A stretch of 64,000 nt of DNA from Bacillota bacterium (GTDB lineage: Bacteria > Bacillota > Clostridia > Peptostreptococcales > Anaerovoracaceae), in contig JAFSCP010000046.1 in NCBI GenBank assembly GCA_017436705.1, positions 91,505 through 155,504 of the forward strand, given 5' to 3'. Within the stretch, counting starts at the first letter, position 1. Each line of letters starts with the position of its first letter. Shown in pieces: positions 8,688-16,803 of the stretch. The position numbers and the translations under genes were made by a program. The notes beneath the pieces were generated by a model. The model had not been told where the DNA came from, did no database searches, and saw only the letters and a program-made list of their open reading frames with translations.

Positions 8688-10091
8688 ATGGACCCAATGA
8701 TTTTTATGGACCCGGAACTCGCAAGAGAAGAGTCCATGGAAAAAATTTATCAGCTCATGGAAGAAAAAAAATACTTCCTGGTCCGCGACGAGTTTCTTAA
8801 ATACAACGACGCGGATATTGCTGAAATGTTCGAAGAACTGCTCATGGAACCTGATCTTCTGGAACGCACAATAGTCGTATACAGACTGCTTCCGAAGGCT
8901 GTTTCCGTAGAAGTGTTCGCTTACCTGCCATCTGACGACCAGCTTAAAATCGTAGACGGCATCACTGATAAAGAATTAAGCTACATCATCGCCGAACTGG
9001 ACTTCGACGATAAGATCGACATTCTGGAAGAACTGCCTGCCACACTGGTGGACAAGATTCTCGAAAAAACACCTAAAGACGAAAGAAGGCTCATCAACAC
9101 TTTCCTCAATTATCCTGACAACTGCGCCGGCAGCCTGATGACTCCGGACTATATCAGTCTTGAAAAGGAATGGACTGTGGAAAGAGCTCTGAAGCATATT
9201 AAAGAAGTAGGCATGGATGCCGAAACTGTTTATACATGCTATGTAAAGGACACAGGCCGTAAGCTTATAGGAATCATTTCCCTCAGCACATTGGTAACTT
9301 CCAATGACAATGAGAGAATCATGAACCTGATGCACACCGACTATGTGTATGTGAACGTATATGATGACCAGGAAGATGTTTCTGAAGACTTCAAGAAGTA
9401 CGGCTTCCTTGCAATGCCTGTTGTTGACAAAGAACACAGACTTGTGGGTATCATCACCGTCGACGATATCCTGGACGTCATCGAAGACGAAAACACCGAG
9501 GATATCGAGCGTATGGCCGGTATCATCGACCTGGAGCAGTCCGACAAGGAATACCTGGATAAGAGCGTTTTCCACCATGTGAAGGCGAGACTGCCATGGC
9601 TGCTTGCCATGATGGTTTCCCTCATGGTTACGGGTGCAATTATCACACGCTTCGAAGAAGTGCTTTCCAAGGTGGTTGTGCTGGTATCATATATGCCGCT
9701 GCTCATGGGTATGGGCGGCAACACCGGCTCCCAGGCTTCAACACTTATCATCCGTGGTATTTCACTGGAAGAAGTTGAGCCTGAGGACACACTGCAGATT
9801 CTGTGGAAAGAGCTGAGAGTCAGCCTCTGCATCGGCTGCATCCTGAGCGTTTTCAACTTTGCCAAAATCATTTTCATTGACGGCGAGTCCGTGTTTATTG
9901 CGTCAACTGTCTGCATTTCAATGATTCTGGTAATCACATTCGCAAAGTGTCTGGGCGGTATGGTTCCTATGGCCGCAAAGAAGCTGGGCGCTGACCCTGC
10001 TCTCATGGCCAACCCTGTCATCGCATCACTGACCGACATGGTTTCAGTGCTGATTTACTTCCTGATGGCAACACTCATACTGGGCTTATAA
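8688..10091 (+). CDS. mgtE: magnesium transporter MgtE
   Basis: Mg2+ channel gated by cytoplasmic Mg2+. Domain order is standard: MgtE N superhelical domain about 10-135, two CBS domains about 140-260 (ending in IITVDDILDVIEDENTEDIERM), a plug helix, then five transmembrane helices about 290-467 with MPLLMGMGGNTGSQAS, the pore signature. The length of 467 is normal. AAAGGAGGATAATCC precedes the ATG at 8688. Confidence 0.96.
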   Translation: MDPMIFMDPELAREESMEKIYQLMEEKKYFLVRDEFLKYNDADIAEMFEELLMEPDLLERTIVVYRLLPKAVSVEVFAYLPSDDQLKIVDGITDKELSYIIAELDFDDKIDILEELPATLVDKILEKTPKDERRLINTFLNYPDNCAGSLMTPDYISLEKEWTVERALKHIKEVGMDAETVYTCYVKDTGRKLIGIISLSTLVTSNDNERIMNLMHTDYVYVNVYDDQEDVSEDFKKYGFLAMPVVDKEHRLVGIITVDDILDVIEDENTEDIERMAGIIDLEQSDKEYLDKSVFHHVKARLPWLLAMMVSLMVTGAIITRFEEVLSKVVVLVSYMPLLMGMGGNTGSQASTLIIRGISLEEVEPEDTLQILWKELRVSLCIGCILSVFNFAKIIFIDGESVFIASTVCISMILVITFAKCLGGMVPMAAKKLGADPALMANPVIASLTDMVSVLIYFLMATLILGL

Positions 10092-10148
10092 ATTACAAAG
10101 AATTATTGCGGGGGCGGCGGAATGCTGTCCCTTTTTGTTTATTATGCA

Positions 10149-10230
10149 GGAAATATCGCTGGCGATATTTCCGGAATAACAAGAAAGTCTACCGCTAAAA
10201 ATCTAATCGGCGCAGCCGACTTTCTTATTT
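10149..10230 (+). terminator. two hairpins between mgtE and nnrD
   Basis: First, a perfect 11-bp inverted repeat GGAAATATCGC / GCGATATTTCC with a 2-nt gap (10149-10172). Second, AGAAAGTC / GACTTTCT (10182-10225) followed by TATTTT. The second looks like a weak terminator; the first may be an operator or RNA hairpin. Confidence 0.45.
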
Positions 10231-10246
10231 TAAAGAGGAAAAAATT

Positions 10247-11161
10247 ATGTCAGAAAGTATTATTACCTTAAAAACTGTCAAGAATATTATTGAAAGGCGT
10301 AACCGGGAAATACATAAAGGAGACTGCGGTCGTATTCTCATAGCAGCAGGCTCCTGGGGAATGGCAGGTGCGGCAGTGCTGGCAGCAAAGGGCGCCCTGA
10401 GAGCCGGCAGCGGACTGGTGCAGCTTGCAGTTCCTGAAAAAATATTTCCTGTTGTTCAGGTAGGTGTGTGCGAGGCCACCTGTCTGGCAGACGACCTTGA
10501 AAAAATCCGGTGGAACCGTTATGATGCGGCTGCCATCGGACCGGGACTTGGAACAGGCCCGGAAAGTATTCAAAAGGTAAAAGACATTCTGAATTTATAT
10601 GACGGACCTCTGGTAATCGATGCGGACGGACTCAATGTGCTGGCTGCATTGGAAGGGGCCGGGGAGGCAGTTGGCTGTGATGGTTCGACGGCGTTCGACA
10701 CAATCCGACACCGTGCATCGAAAGCAGGCGGACAGACCATCATCACTCCACATATCGGCGAGGCACGCAGGCTCATGGGCGGGTCATACGAACCGGCAAT
10801 GGGCCGTGAGCAGCTGGCCATGGCGCTGGCCGCCCGTACAGGTGCAATCACGGTGCTTAAAGGGGCAGGCACTGTTGTAGCCACGCCGGATGGAAAGACA
10901 TATACTAATACCACAGGGAACCCGGGCATGGCGACCGCTGGAAGCGGCGATGTGCTCACAGGCATTATAACTGCCCTCTGCGGCCAGAAAAAACCGTCAG
11001 GGGTTAAAATAACGGCTCTGGAGGCTGCTTTGGCGGGGGTGTATATACACGGCCTGGCCGGTGACCTGGGCGCCTTTGAAAAAGGTGAGTACGGCCTGAC
11101 GGCAGGGGACATTGCGGAGTTCACCGCATACGCCCTGAAGAAAATTTCAGAAGAGTCTTAA
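10247..11161 (+). CDS. nnrD: ADP-dependent NAD(P)H-hydrate dehydratase, stand-alone
   Basis: Repairs hydrated NAD(P)H (NADHX) using a nucleotide. A ribokinase-like fold of 304 residues; GTGNPGMATAGSGDVLTG-like segment (here TTGNPGMATAGSGDVLTG near 222) is the nucleotide-binding signature. AIGPGLGTG lies near 95 and IDADGLNVL near 123. Many bacteria carry this domain fused to the epimerase NnrE; here only the dehydratase half is present and no epimerase gene is visible nearby. RBS AGAGGAAAAA. It is 34 bp ahead of mazF and probably co-transcribed with it. Confidence 0.93.
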   Translation: MSESIITLKTVKNIIERRNREIHKGDCGRILIAAGSWGMAGAAVLAAKGALRAGSGLVQLAVPEKIFPVVQVGVCEATCLADDLEKIRWNRYDAAAIGPGLGTGPESIQKVKDILNLYDGPLVIDADGLNVLAALEGAGEAVGCDGSTAFDTIRHRASKAGGQTIITPHIGEARRLMGGSYEPAMGREQLAMALAARTGAITVLKGAGTVVATPDGKTYTNTTGNPGMATAGSGDVLTGIITALCGQKKPSGVKITALEAALAGVYIHGLAGDLGAFEKGEYGLTAGDIAEFTAYALKKISEES

Positions 11162-11195
11162 AGCACTTAAAGAGGATTTGAGAGGAGTGTTGGAC

Positions 11196-11558
11196 TTGAT
11201 AGTAAAAAAAGGCGATTTGTTTTTTGCTGATTTAAGTCCCGTAGTAGGCTCGGAACAAGGGGGAATAAGACCTGTACTTGTTGTACAGAACGATGTGGGA
11301 AACAAATACAGCCCGACCATTATAGTCGCGGCTGTGACTTCACAGACAGGGAAGGCAAAACTTCCGACCCACGTAGAATTAAAAGCCACACAGGGCGGAC
11401 TCAGCAAAAACTCGGTGGTTCTGCTGGAACAGCTGCGGACCATCGACAAGCAGAGACTGAAGGAAAGAATCGGCTCTCTGGACGGCAGCCAGATTCCCGT
11501 AGTGGATGAGGCACTGGGCGTCAGTCTGGGGATTGCCAATTTACCGGAAAATCGTTAA
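11196..11558 (+). CDS. mazF: MazF/PemK-family endoribonuclease toxin
   Basis: Sequence-specific mRNA interferase, 120 residues. The start MIVKKGDLFFADLSP..GSEQGG.RPVLV is the MazF N-terminus and fixes the TTG at 11196, 8 nt after GAGGAG; longer starts at 11178-11190 would overlap the ribosome site. The conserved R (IRPVLVVQND) and the VTSQ segment are present, consistent with an active enzyme. In Bacillus the antitoxin gene ndoAI lies directly upstream; here nnrD is there and no antitoxin ORF is visible, so the toxin is orphan or its partner is elsewhere. Confidence 0.93.
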   Translation: MIVKKGDLFFADLSPVVGSEQGGIRPVLVVQNDVGNKYSPTIIVAAVTSQTGKAKLPTHVELKATQGGLSKNSVVLLEQLRTIDKQRLKERIGSLDGSQIPVVDEALGVSLGIANLPENR

Positions 11559-11575
11559 ATTTCATAGGAAAGTCC

Positions 11576-11604
11576 TTGCAGGGGCAGGGGCTTTCCTGTA
11601 AAAT
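11576..11604 (+). promoter_or_regulatory. promoter of the transketolase pair
   Basis: TTGCAG at 11576-11581, 17-bp spacer, TAAAAT at 11599-11604. A hairpin AGGAAAGTCC / GGGCTTTCCT (11564-11598) after mazF overlaps it and may end the upstream transcript. Confidence 0.6.
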
Positions 11605-11655
11605 ATATATTAAGTAAATATGCACAAATGCATCAACATCAAACTGGAGGAAAAA

Positions 11656-12474
11656 ATGGATTACAAACAGTACGAAGAAATTGCTTCCCGTGTGCGCGTG
11701 GACATTGTGAAAGCAGTACATAAGGCCGGCTCCGGTCATCCGGGCGGCTCACTTTCCGCAGCAGACATAGTAACAGCACTTTATTTCAAGGAAATGAACA
11801 TCGATCCGCAGAACCCTAGAATGGAAGGACGCGACAAGTTTATCCTTTCCAAGGGCCACGCAGGTCCTGTTCAGTACGCAGCACTGGCTGAAAGAGGCTA
11901 CTTCCCGGTGGAAGATTTTATGACTCTCCGTAAACTGGGCAGCAAGTTCCAGGGGCACCCTAACAGAGACAAGGTTCCTGGAATTGAAATGTCTACAGGT
12001 TCTCTCGGTCAGGGTTTCGGTGTTGCCGTTGGTATGGCAATGGCAGGCAAGCTGGACAAGAGCGAAGGCAGAGTTTACGTGCTTCTTGGCGACGGCGAAC
12101 TTCAGGAAGGTCTTATCTGGGAAGCTGCAATGGCAGCAGGCCACTACGGACTGGACAACCTTTGTGCAATCGTTGACTGGAATGGTCTTCAGATTGACGG
12201 AAACAACGACGATGTAATGACTGTAAAGCCAATCGACGAAAAGTTTGCAGCCTTCGGTTTCAATGTTTTAGTAATAGACGGACATAATTTTGAAGAAATC
12301 TTTGCAGCATTCGACGCTGCCCGCGCATGCAAGGGCAAGCCGACTGTAATCATTGCAAAGACTCATAAAGGCCGCGGCGTATCTTTCATGGAAGACAACG
12401 CAGGCTGGCACGGCAAGGCTCCTTCCGAAGAAGAAGCAAGACAGGCAGTAGCAGAACTTGGAGGTGAATGGTAA
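11656..12474 (+). CDS. transketolase, N-terminal subunit
   Basis: Thiamine-diphosphate half of a split transketolase of the non-oxidative pentose phosphate pathway, 272 residues. It contains AGSGHPGGSLS near 25, the sugar-binding SKGHAGP near 65 and the ThDP motif GDGELQEGLIWEAAM..N near 150. TGGAGG before ATG 11656 decides the start; the earlier ATG at 11620 has no ribosome site. The C-terminal subunit follows with a one-base overlap, so the two should be translated in equal amounts. Confidence 0.95.
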   Translation: MDYKQYEEIASRVRVDIVKAVHKAGSGHPGGSLSAADIVTALYFKEMNIDPQNPRMEGRDKFILSKGHAGPVQYAALAERGYFPVEDFMTLRKLGSKFQGHPNRDKVPGIEMSTGSLGQGFGVAVGMAMAGKLDKSEGRVYVLLGDGELQEGLIWEAAMAAGHYGLDNLCAIVDWNGLQIDGNNDDVMTVKPIDEKFAAFGFNVLVIDGHNFEEIFAAFDAARACKGKPTVIIAKTHKGRGVSFMEDNAGWHGKAPSEEEARQAVAELGGEW

Positions 12475-13415
12475 TGGCAGAAAAGATGGCAACAAGACAG
12501 GCATACGGCAAGGCACTGGTTGAAATCGGCGCTGAAAATCCTAATCTGGTTGTAATGGACGCTGACCTTTCCAAGTCCACTATGACTGCTGAATTCTCCA
12601 AAGCATACCCTGAAAGATTCTTCAACATGGGTATCGCAGAGCAGAATTTATATGCGGCTGCATGCGGCCTGGCACTTTCCGGCAAGGTTGTATGCGCTTC
12701 CACATTCGCAATGTTCGCTGCAGGCAGAGCTTTTGAAATCATCAGAAACTCCATCGGCTACACCCACGCAAACGTAAAGGTATGCGCAACTCACGCAGGT
12801 ATCACTGTAGGTGAAGACGGTGCCAGCCACCAGACTTTCGAAGACATCGCTCTCATGAGAACAATCCCTGGCATGACAGTTGTGAACCCTTCAGACGGAG
12901 CTTCCGCAAAGGCGCTCCTTGCGCAGGTTATCGACATGGACGGCCCTGCATACGTAAGACTGGGCAGAGCTGCAGTTCCTACTTTCTATGATGAAGAAAT
13001 GGCTGCTCAGATTCAGCTGGGCAAAGGCAACTGCCTCCGCGAAGGTAAGGACGTTGCAATCATCGCAACAGGCATCATGGTAAATGAAGCAATGATCGCT
13101 GCTGAAGAACTGGCTGCAAAAGGCATCGATGCACGTGTAATCGACATACATACAATCAAGCCTCTCGACGAAGAAATCATCGTAAAGGCTGCTTCTGAAA
13201 CAGGCGCAATCGTAACTGCTGAAGAACATTCAGTAATCGGTGGCCTGGGCAGTGCAGTGGCTGAAGTTGTAGTAAAGAAGTGCCCTGTAAAGATGGCAAT
13301 GGTAGGCCAGCAGGATACTTTCGGTGAATCCGGCAAACCTGACGAACTCAAGGCAAAATACGGCATGACTGCTGCAGATATTGTGGCTGCAGTATGCGGA
13401 GTGCTCGGCAAATAG
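12474..13415 (+). CDS. transketolase, C-terminal subunit
   Basis: Pyrimidine-binding and C-terminal domains of the split transketolase, 313 residues. FFNMGIAEQNLYAAACGLALSG includes the ThDP-activating glutamate, and GVGEDGASHQ-like THAGITVGEDGASHQTFED lies near 108. GGAGGTG before ATG 12474 favours this start over ATG 12468. It overlaps the partner stop codon by one base (TAATG). A terminator follows. Confidence 0.95.
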   Translation: MAEKMATRQAYGKALVEIGAENPNLVVMDADLSKSTMTAEFSKAYPERFFNMGIAEQNLYAAACGLALSGKVVCASTFAMFAAGRAFEIIRNSIGYTHANVKVCATHAGITVGEDGASHQTFEDIALMRTIPGMTVVNPSDGASAKALLAQVIDMDGPAYVRLGRAAVPTFYDEEMAAQIQLGKGNCLREGKDVAIIATGIMVNEAMIAAEELAAKGIDARVIDIHTIKPLDEEIIVKAASETGAIVTAEEHSVIGGLGSAVAEVVVKKCPVKMAMVGQQDTFGESGKPDELKAKYGMTAADIVAAVCGVLGK

Positions 13416-13430
13416 TTTGTTTTTTTAAGA

Positions 13431-13457
13431 AAGGCTCTCGTCTGAGGGCCTTTTTTT
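13431..13457 (+). terminator. terminator of the transketolase operon
   Basis: GGCTCTC / GAGGGCC stem with one G-U and loop TCGT-like, followed by seven T. Confidence 0.85.
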
Positions 13458-13505
13458 CGTGCGTGCAAAGGGCGCGCGCGGTGGAGACTTGCTGGTGCGC
13501 GGTCT

Positions 13506-13549
13506 GCAAAGGGAGTGGGTGTGGGCCGCAAAGGGAGTGGGTGTGGGCC
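13506..13549 (+). repeat. 22-bp tandem repeat, two exact copies
   Basis: GCAAAGGGAGTGGGTGTGGG plus CC occurs at 13506-13527 and again at 13528-13549 with no mismatch. A partial copy (GCAAAGGG) lies at 13467. The stretch is far more GC-rich and G-skewed than its surroundings and directly abuts the first box of the dyad element. Confidence 0.9.
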
Positions 13550-13783
13550 GTTTTCCAGGAAGGGCGGTTGGTTTTCTGTGGGAAAACATCCGGCCTGTTT
13601 CAGAAAATTCCGGGCGGTTTTGGCGGTTCCGGGGTGGTTGTTAACGGAAAACACCGAACTCCAGATGTCGAACTTTGCCGAAAGATGTCGTTTTCGACAA
13701 AAATCGATACCAATTTATGTAAGCGTTTTCTTTAGACCTGCAATTGTTTTCTCGGAGAAAACCAAAGCAGGGTTACAGAAAAC
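13550..13783. repeat. composite dyad element, copy 1 (two GTTTTC/GAAAAC units)
   Basis: Unit A: GTTTTC at 13550 and 13571, GAAAAC at 13582, GAAAAT at 13603. Unit C: GTTTTC at 13725 and 13746, GAAAAC at 13757 and 13778. Both have start-to-start steps of 21, 11 and 21 bp, i.e. GTTTTC-N15-GTTTTC-N5-GAAAAC-N15-GAAAA. Between them lie TGTCGAA (13666) and TTTTCGACAAAA (13691-13702), which match the Spo0A box. The same architecture recurs at 40497-40740. No gene is seen in the gap 13416-13872. Confidence 0.85.
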
Positions 13784-13807
13784 ATCCGCCCCAAACCCAC
13801 AAAACTA

Positions 13808-13836
13808 TTGACTATTAAAATGCAATAATGTAAAAT
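13808..13836 (+). promoter_or_regulatory. sigma-A promoter of the PD-(D/E)XK-like gene
   Basis: TTGACT at 13808-13813, 17-bp spacer, TAAAAT at 13831-13836; expected start near 13843, 30 nt before the ATG. Confidence 0.7.
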
Positions 13837-13872
13837 TATTACATATAATTATGCAAAACAAAGGGGCAAACG

Positions 13873-14577
13873 ATGGATTATCTGAAAAACACAATATTTT
13901 ATCTGGCTTTTCTCAGGAGAACGAAGATACAGATGGAAACCAGGCTGAAGCAGTTGCCGGATGGCAGGCTTGTACGCAAGCGGGCGCGGGGAAAAACATA
14001 TTTTTATGCGGAAAAGGGCGGCCAGCTCAGGAGCCTGCTTTCGCACAGATGGGAGCGGGATGTTTTCAGGGAGAAGGAGCATATTCAGCGCATGCTGGAG
14101 CGAATAGGCCAGAACCTGCCTTTACTGGAAAACATGATTGAGCATTACCAGCCGGTGAGTCAGTGGGACGATTTGTGGAGCGAACTGGGAAACGACGAAA
14201 ATACATATAAAACAGAATACAAGCGGCACTATTACAGGGGAATATACTACAGGTCCAAGTCGGAAATGGCCATTGCCATGGTACTGACATCGTATGGCAT
14301 TGAGTTTAAATATGAAAGCACGCTGACCGTGGGCGGGCGCAGGATTCATCCTGATTTTGCAGTTAAACGGCCGGGGGACGGACAGGTGATTTTCTGGGAA
14401 CATTTCGGCAGGACCGATCTGGACGATTACCGCAGCGACATGTACGAGAGGATTGAAAACTACAGAAACAGCGGGTTTGACATCTGGGGCCGGGTGATTA
14501 TGTCTTTTGACGGGGAGGATGGCAGCATTAACGGCGATATCATCGACAGGCTTATCAGAGTGTTTATTCTCCAGTAA
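13873..14577 (+). CDS. uncharacterised protein with PD-(D/E)XK nuclease-like C-terminal half
   Basis: 234 residues. The first 110 are basic and probably coiled (KRARGKTYFYAEKGGQLRSLL). The C-terminal half reads YRSKSEMAIAMVLTSYGI near 122, RIHPDFAV near 155 and FWEHFGR near 173: the spacing of a catalytic E, PD and E-x-(H) as in restriction-endonuclease-like folds. AAAGGGG precedes ATG 13873 and the gene has its own promoter. No methylase or restriction partner is adjacent, so it is not an obvious R-M system. Nuclease activity is inferred from the motif only. Confidence 0.6.
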   Translation: MDYLKNTIFYLAFLRRTKIQMETRLKQLPDGRLVRKRARGKTYFYAEKGGQLRSLLSHRWERDVFREKEHIQRMLERIGQNLPLLENMIEHYQPVSQWDDLWSELGNDENTYKTEYKRHYYRGIYYRSKSEMAIAMVLTSYGIEFKYESTLTVGGRRIHPDFAVKRPGDGQVIFWEHFGRTDLDDYRSDMYERIENYRNSGFDIWGRVIMSFDGEDGSINGDIIDRLIRVFILQ

Positions 14578-14655
14578 CGCAGCAAACTCTCCGGCATACG
14601 GCCCGCTTTCCGCGCATAAAATTTAGCAGATATTATGAGCGGAGGGAGTATTTTT

Positions 14656-15165
14656 ATGAGTGAAAATAATCAGAGAACGCGGGGGAAGTTTTTCAGGAAG
14701 CCTAAGAAAAGAACCCTGGGAATCCTTGGAATTGCAGCAGTTCTGGGAGCTTTGGCATATATGGCGGCGGGCAGCGGGCTCATTGAAGCCGGTGGAAGAC
14801 GCAATGTGGAGTTTACTCAGCTTGCCCAGGATGCAGTACCGCAGACTATTGAGGCCGATGTGATTCCTGAGTACCGGGACCTGGAGCGTGCTCTTGGCTG
14901 TCTGGTGGACGGCAAGGTTTACGTGGTCGTGACCCGGGGCGAAAAACCAACGGCAGGTTATGATCTTGCAATTGAAAAAATGAAGCTGGAAAAACGGGAT
15001 GGCAAGACCAATCTGGCGGTCCACGCTTTGTTCACCGAACCGCCTGCAGGAACAGCGGTGTCGCAGATAATAACTTATCCGTATGTGGTGGCAGAGACCG
15101 GTCTGGAAACTTTGCCGGATACCATTGAACTGGTGGTGAAATACGAAGAGAGCAATATAGCGTAA
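14656..15165 (+). CDS. membrane-anchored protein with PrcB-type C-terminal domain
   Basis: 169 residues. One N-terminal transmembrane segment (about 25-42, TLGILGIAAVLGALAYMAAG) follows a basic stretch, so the rest is outside the cytoplasm. The C-terminal half (GEKPTAGYDLAIEKMKLE, then LFTEPPAGTAVSQIITYPYVVAE) matches the PrcB_C domain known from the treponemal dentilisin complex and common in Firmicutes. GGAGGG before 14656 decides the start over 14635. No protease gene is beside it. Function unknown. Confidence 0.6.
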   Translation: MSENNQRTRGKFFRKPKKRTLGILGIAAVLGALAYMAAGSGLIEAGGRRNVEFTQLAQDAVPQTIEADVIPEYRDLERALGCLVDGKVYVVVTRGEKPTAGYDLAIEKMKLEKRDGKTNLAVHALFTEPPAGTAVSQIITYPYVVAETGLETLPDTIELVVKYEESNIA

Positions 15166-15212
15166 TGCTTATTGCTCTCTGTTGTAATATAACATAAAAA
15201 GGAGAACAGATT

Positions 15213-15992
15213 TTGGAAGTACTATTTGGAAAAAAACAGGATGACAAGCAGTGGCAGCCGCTGGAGCACGGAATCATGATGGACCGCCACAGACAGGTTA
15301 TCGGTGTAATCGGTATAGGCAGAGGTGCGGGAGCGACTTTTGCGGCAATGGGGCTGGCCGTGAAGATGGCGGAGATGACAGAAGGTGTCACGTTTGCAGA
15401 GGGCAGGCTGCAGGCGGCGGACGGAAATGGGAGAAGAAACGGAGACAGTGAAAACAGTGCACACAGGCTGCTGGCTGTGGACAGGCACTTTGAGAAAAAG
15501 GCGGCAGCAATGGGCAGCGGTCCGGGAAAACGGACAAACATTTATCATAAGGTCAACTGGGCTGTCTGCGGTCAGCTTCACCCGGGCGCAGACGGACATG
15601 AAACAGAAGCAGAAGAACCGGATTACCGGACTTTTCCCGGGAAATATATTATCGTTGACAGTCCGCAGAATACAAAGGATATGGACATTATTGTATGCGT
15701 GGTAGACCCTTTGCCGTCACGGATAATGGCAGGACTGGAGACTTTCCGCCGGATTAGAGAGCAGCAGATGGTGCCCGTAATCTGGGTGATGAACAAAGCA
15801 AGCAGTGCCGCCGGCAGGCGTGAGGTAGAAACTTTTCTCAGGCTCAGATTCACTCATTCAATTCCGCTGGTTGAGGCGGAGGCCTTTTACCGTGCAGAAT
15901 TCAGATGTACCCAGCCGGTATTTGAGCATGGTATGGCAGGGACCGATGAGGCTTTCAGAAGGCTTGCGGAAGAAATTTTGTTACACAATTAG
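15213..15992 (+). CDS. uncharacterised P-loop-like protein with degenerate Walker A
   Basis: 259 residues, TTG start with AAAAGGAGAACAG upstream. VIGVIGIGRGAGATFAAMGLA near 30 looks like the ParA/MinD P-loop but lacks the signature lysines. YIIVDSP near 146 and IIVCVVDP near 160 match the switch/Walker B order of the SIMIBI class, and VPVIWVMNK near 190 the NKxD-like strand. The middle (60-130) is low in similarity to anything I recognise. It sits between the PrcB-like gene and ftsE. Probably a non-hydrolysing or divergent relative of partition ATPases. Confidence 0.5.
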   Translation: MEVLFGKKQDDKQWQPLEHGIMMDRHRQVIGVIGIGRGAGATFAAMGLAVKMAEMTEGVTFAEGRLQAADGNGRRNGDSENSAHRLLAVDRHFEKKAAAMGSGPGKRTNIYHKVNWAVCGQLHPGADGHETEAEEPDYRTFPGKYIIVDSPQNTKDMDIIVCVVDPLPSRIMAGLETFRRIREQQMVPVIWVMNKASSAAGRREVETFLRLRFTHSIPLVEAEAFYRAEFRCTQPVFEHGMAGTDEAFRRLAEEILLHN

Positions 15993-16107
15993 TAGTATAT
16001 CCATAATTTACTATTTAATTTCGGGTCGATATGTAGTATAATAACAGTGTATGCAAAGAAAAAAGTCATATTGTTGATATAAATTAAAAAATTGGGGGAA
16101 ATTTGCA

Positions 16108-16803
16108 TTGATTACTTTTGACCATGTAACGAAAAAATACCGCACAAACATCGGTCTGGACGATGTGAGCGTGCATATCAACAAAGGCGATTTCGTGTTC
16201 CTGGTTGGTCCCAGCGGCGCCGGTAAATCGACCTTTATCAAGTTAATACTTAAAGAAATAAACGCTGACGAAGGCACTATCACAGTTGGGGACTATGAAG
16301 TGAGCAGCCTGTCAAACCGTGAAATTCCCATGTTCCGCCGCAAGTTGGGAACTGTTTTCCAGGATTTCAGACTTCTGCCTAAGAAGACCGTGTTTGAAAA
16401 CGTGGCCTTTGCCATGGAAGTGCTGCATAAGTCTCCGCGCCAGATCCGTAAACAGGTTCCTCAGATCCTCAGCCTTGTGGGAATCAGCGATAAGGCACAT
16501 AAATATCCTGACGAACTTTCCGCAGGTGAGCAGCAGAGAGTTGCCATTGCCAGAGCCATTGTAAACAATCCGCAGGTGCTCATTGCCGACGAACCTACAG
16601 GTAATCTGGACCCTGACACTGCATGGGAAATCATGGACCTGCTGGAACAGATCAACCTGCGCGGCACAACCATCGTTATGGTTACACATGCCAAGGATAT
16701 TGTGGACAGAATGCGCAAGCGTGTAATTGCAATAGAAAACGGCCATATCGTCAGAGACGAATCAGGCCGGTACGGTTACAAGGGGGTGGAATCTGTTGAG
16801 TAG
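16108..16803 (+). CDS. ftsE: cell division ATP-binding protein FtsE
   Basis: ABC ATPase of the FtsEX complex that couples division to peptidoglycan hydrolysis. 231 residues, TTG start after GGGGGAA. Walker A GPSGAGKST near 37, Q-loop GTVFQDFRLL near 86, signature LSAGEQQRVAIARA near 139, Walker B VLIADEPTGNLD near 160, H-loop VTHAKD near 196. Overlaps ftsX by 8 bp. Confidence 0.96.
   Translation: MITFDHVTKKYRTNIGLDDVSVHINKGDFVFLVGPSGAGKSTFIKLILKEINADEGTITVGDYEVSSLSNREIPMFRRKLGTVFQDFRLLPKKTVFENVAFAMEVLHKSPRQIRKQVPQILSLVGISDKAHKYPDELSAGEQQRVAIARAIVNNPQVLIADEPTGNLDPDTAWEIMDLLEQINLRGTTIVMVTHAKDIVDRMRKRVIAIENGHIVRDESGRYGYKGVESVE

Noticed and set aside
8976..10039. Two long minus-strand ORFs (200 and 232 codons) across mgtE
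   Set aside because: Both are shadows of the MgtE CBS and membrane domains, which are unmistakable on the + strand.
13394..13811. Three overlapping ORFs in the gap after transketolase
   Set aside because: They run through the tandem repeat and dyad element; composition is repeat-driven and no ribosome site fits.
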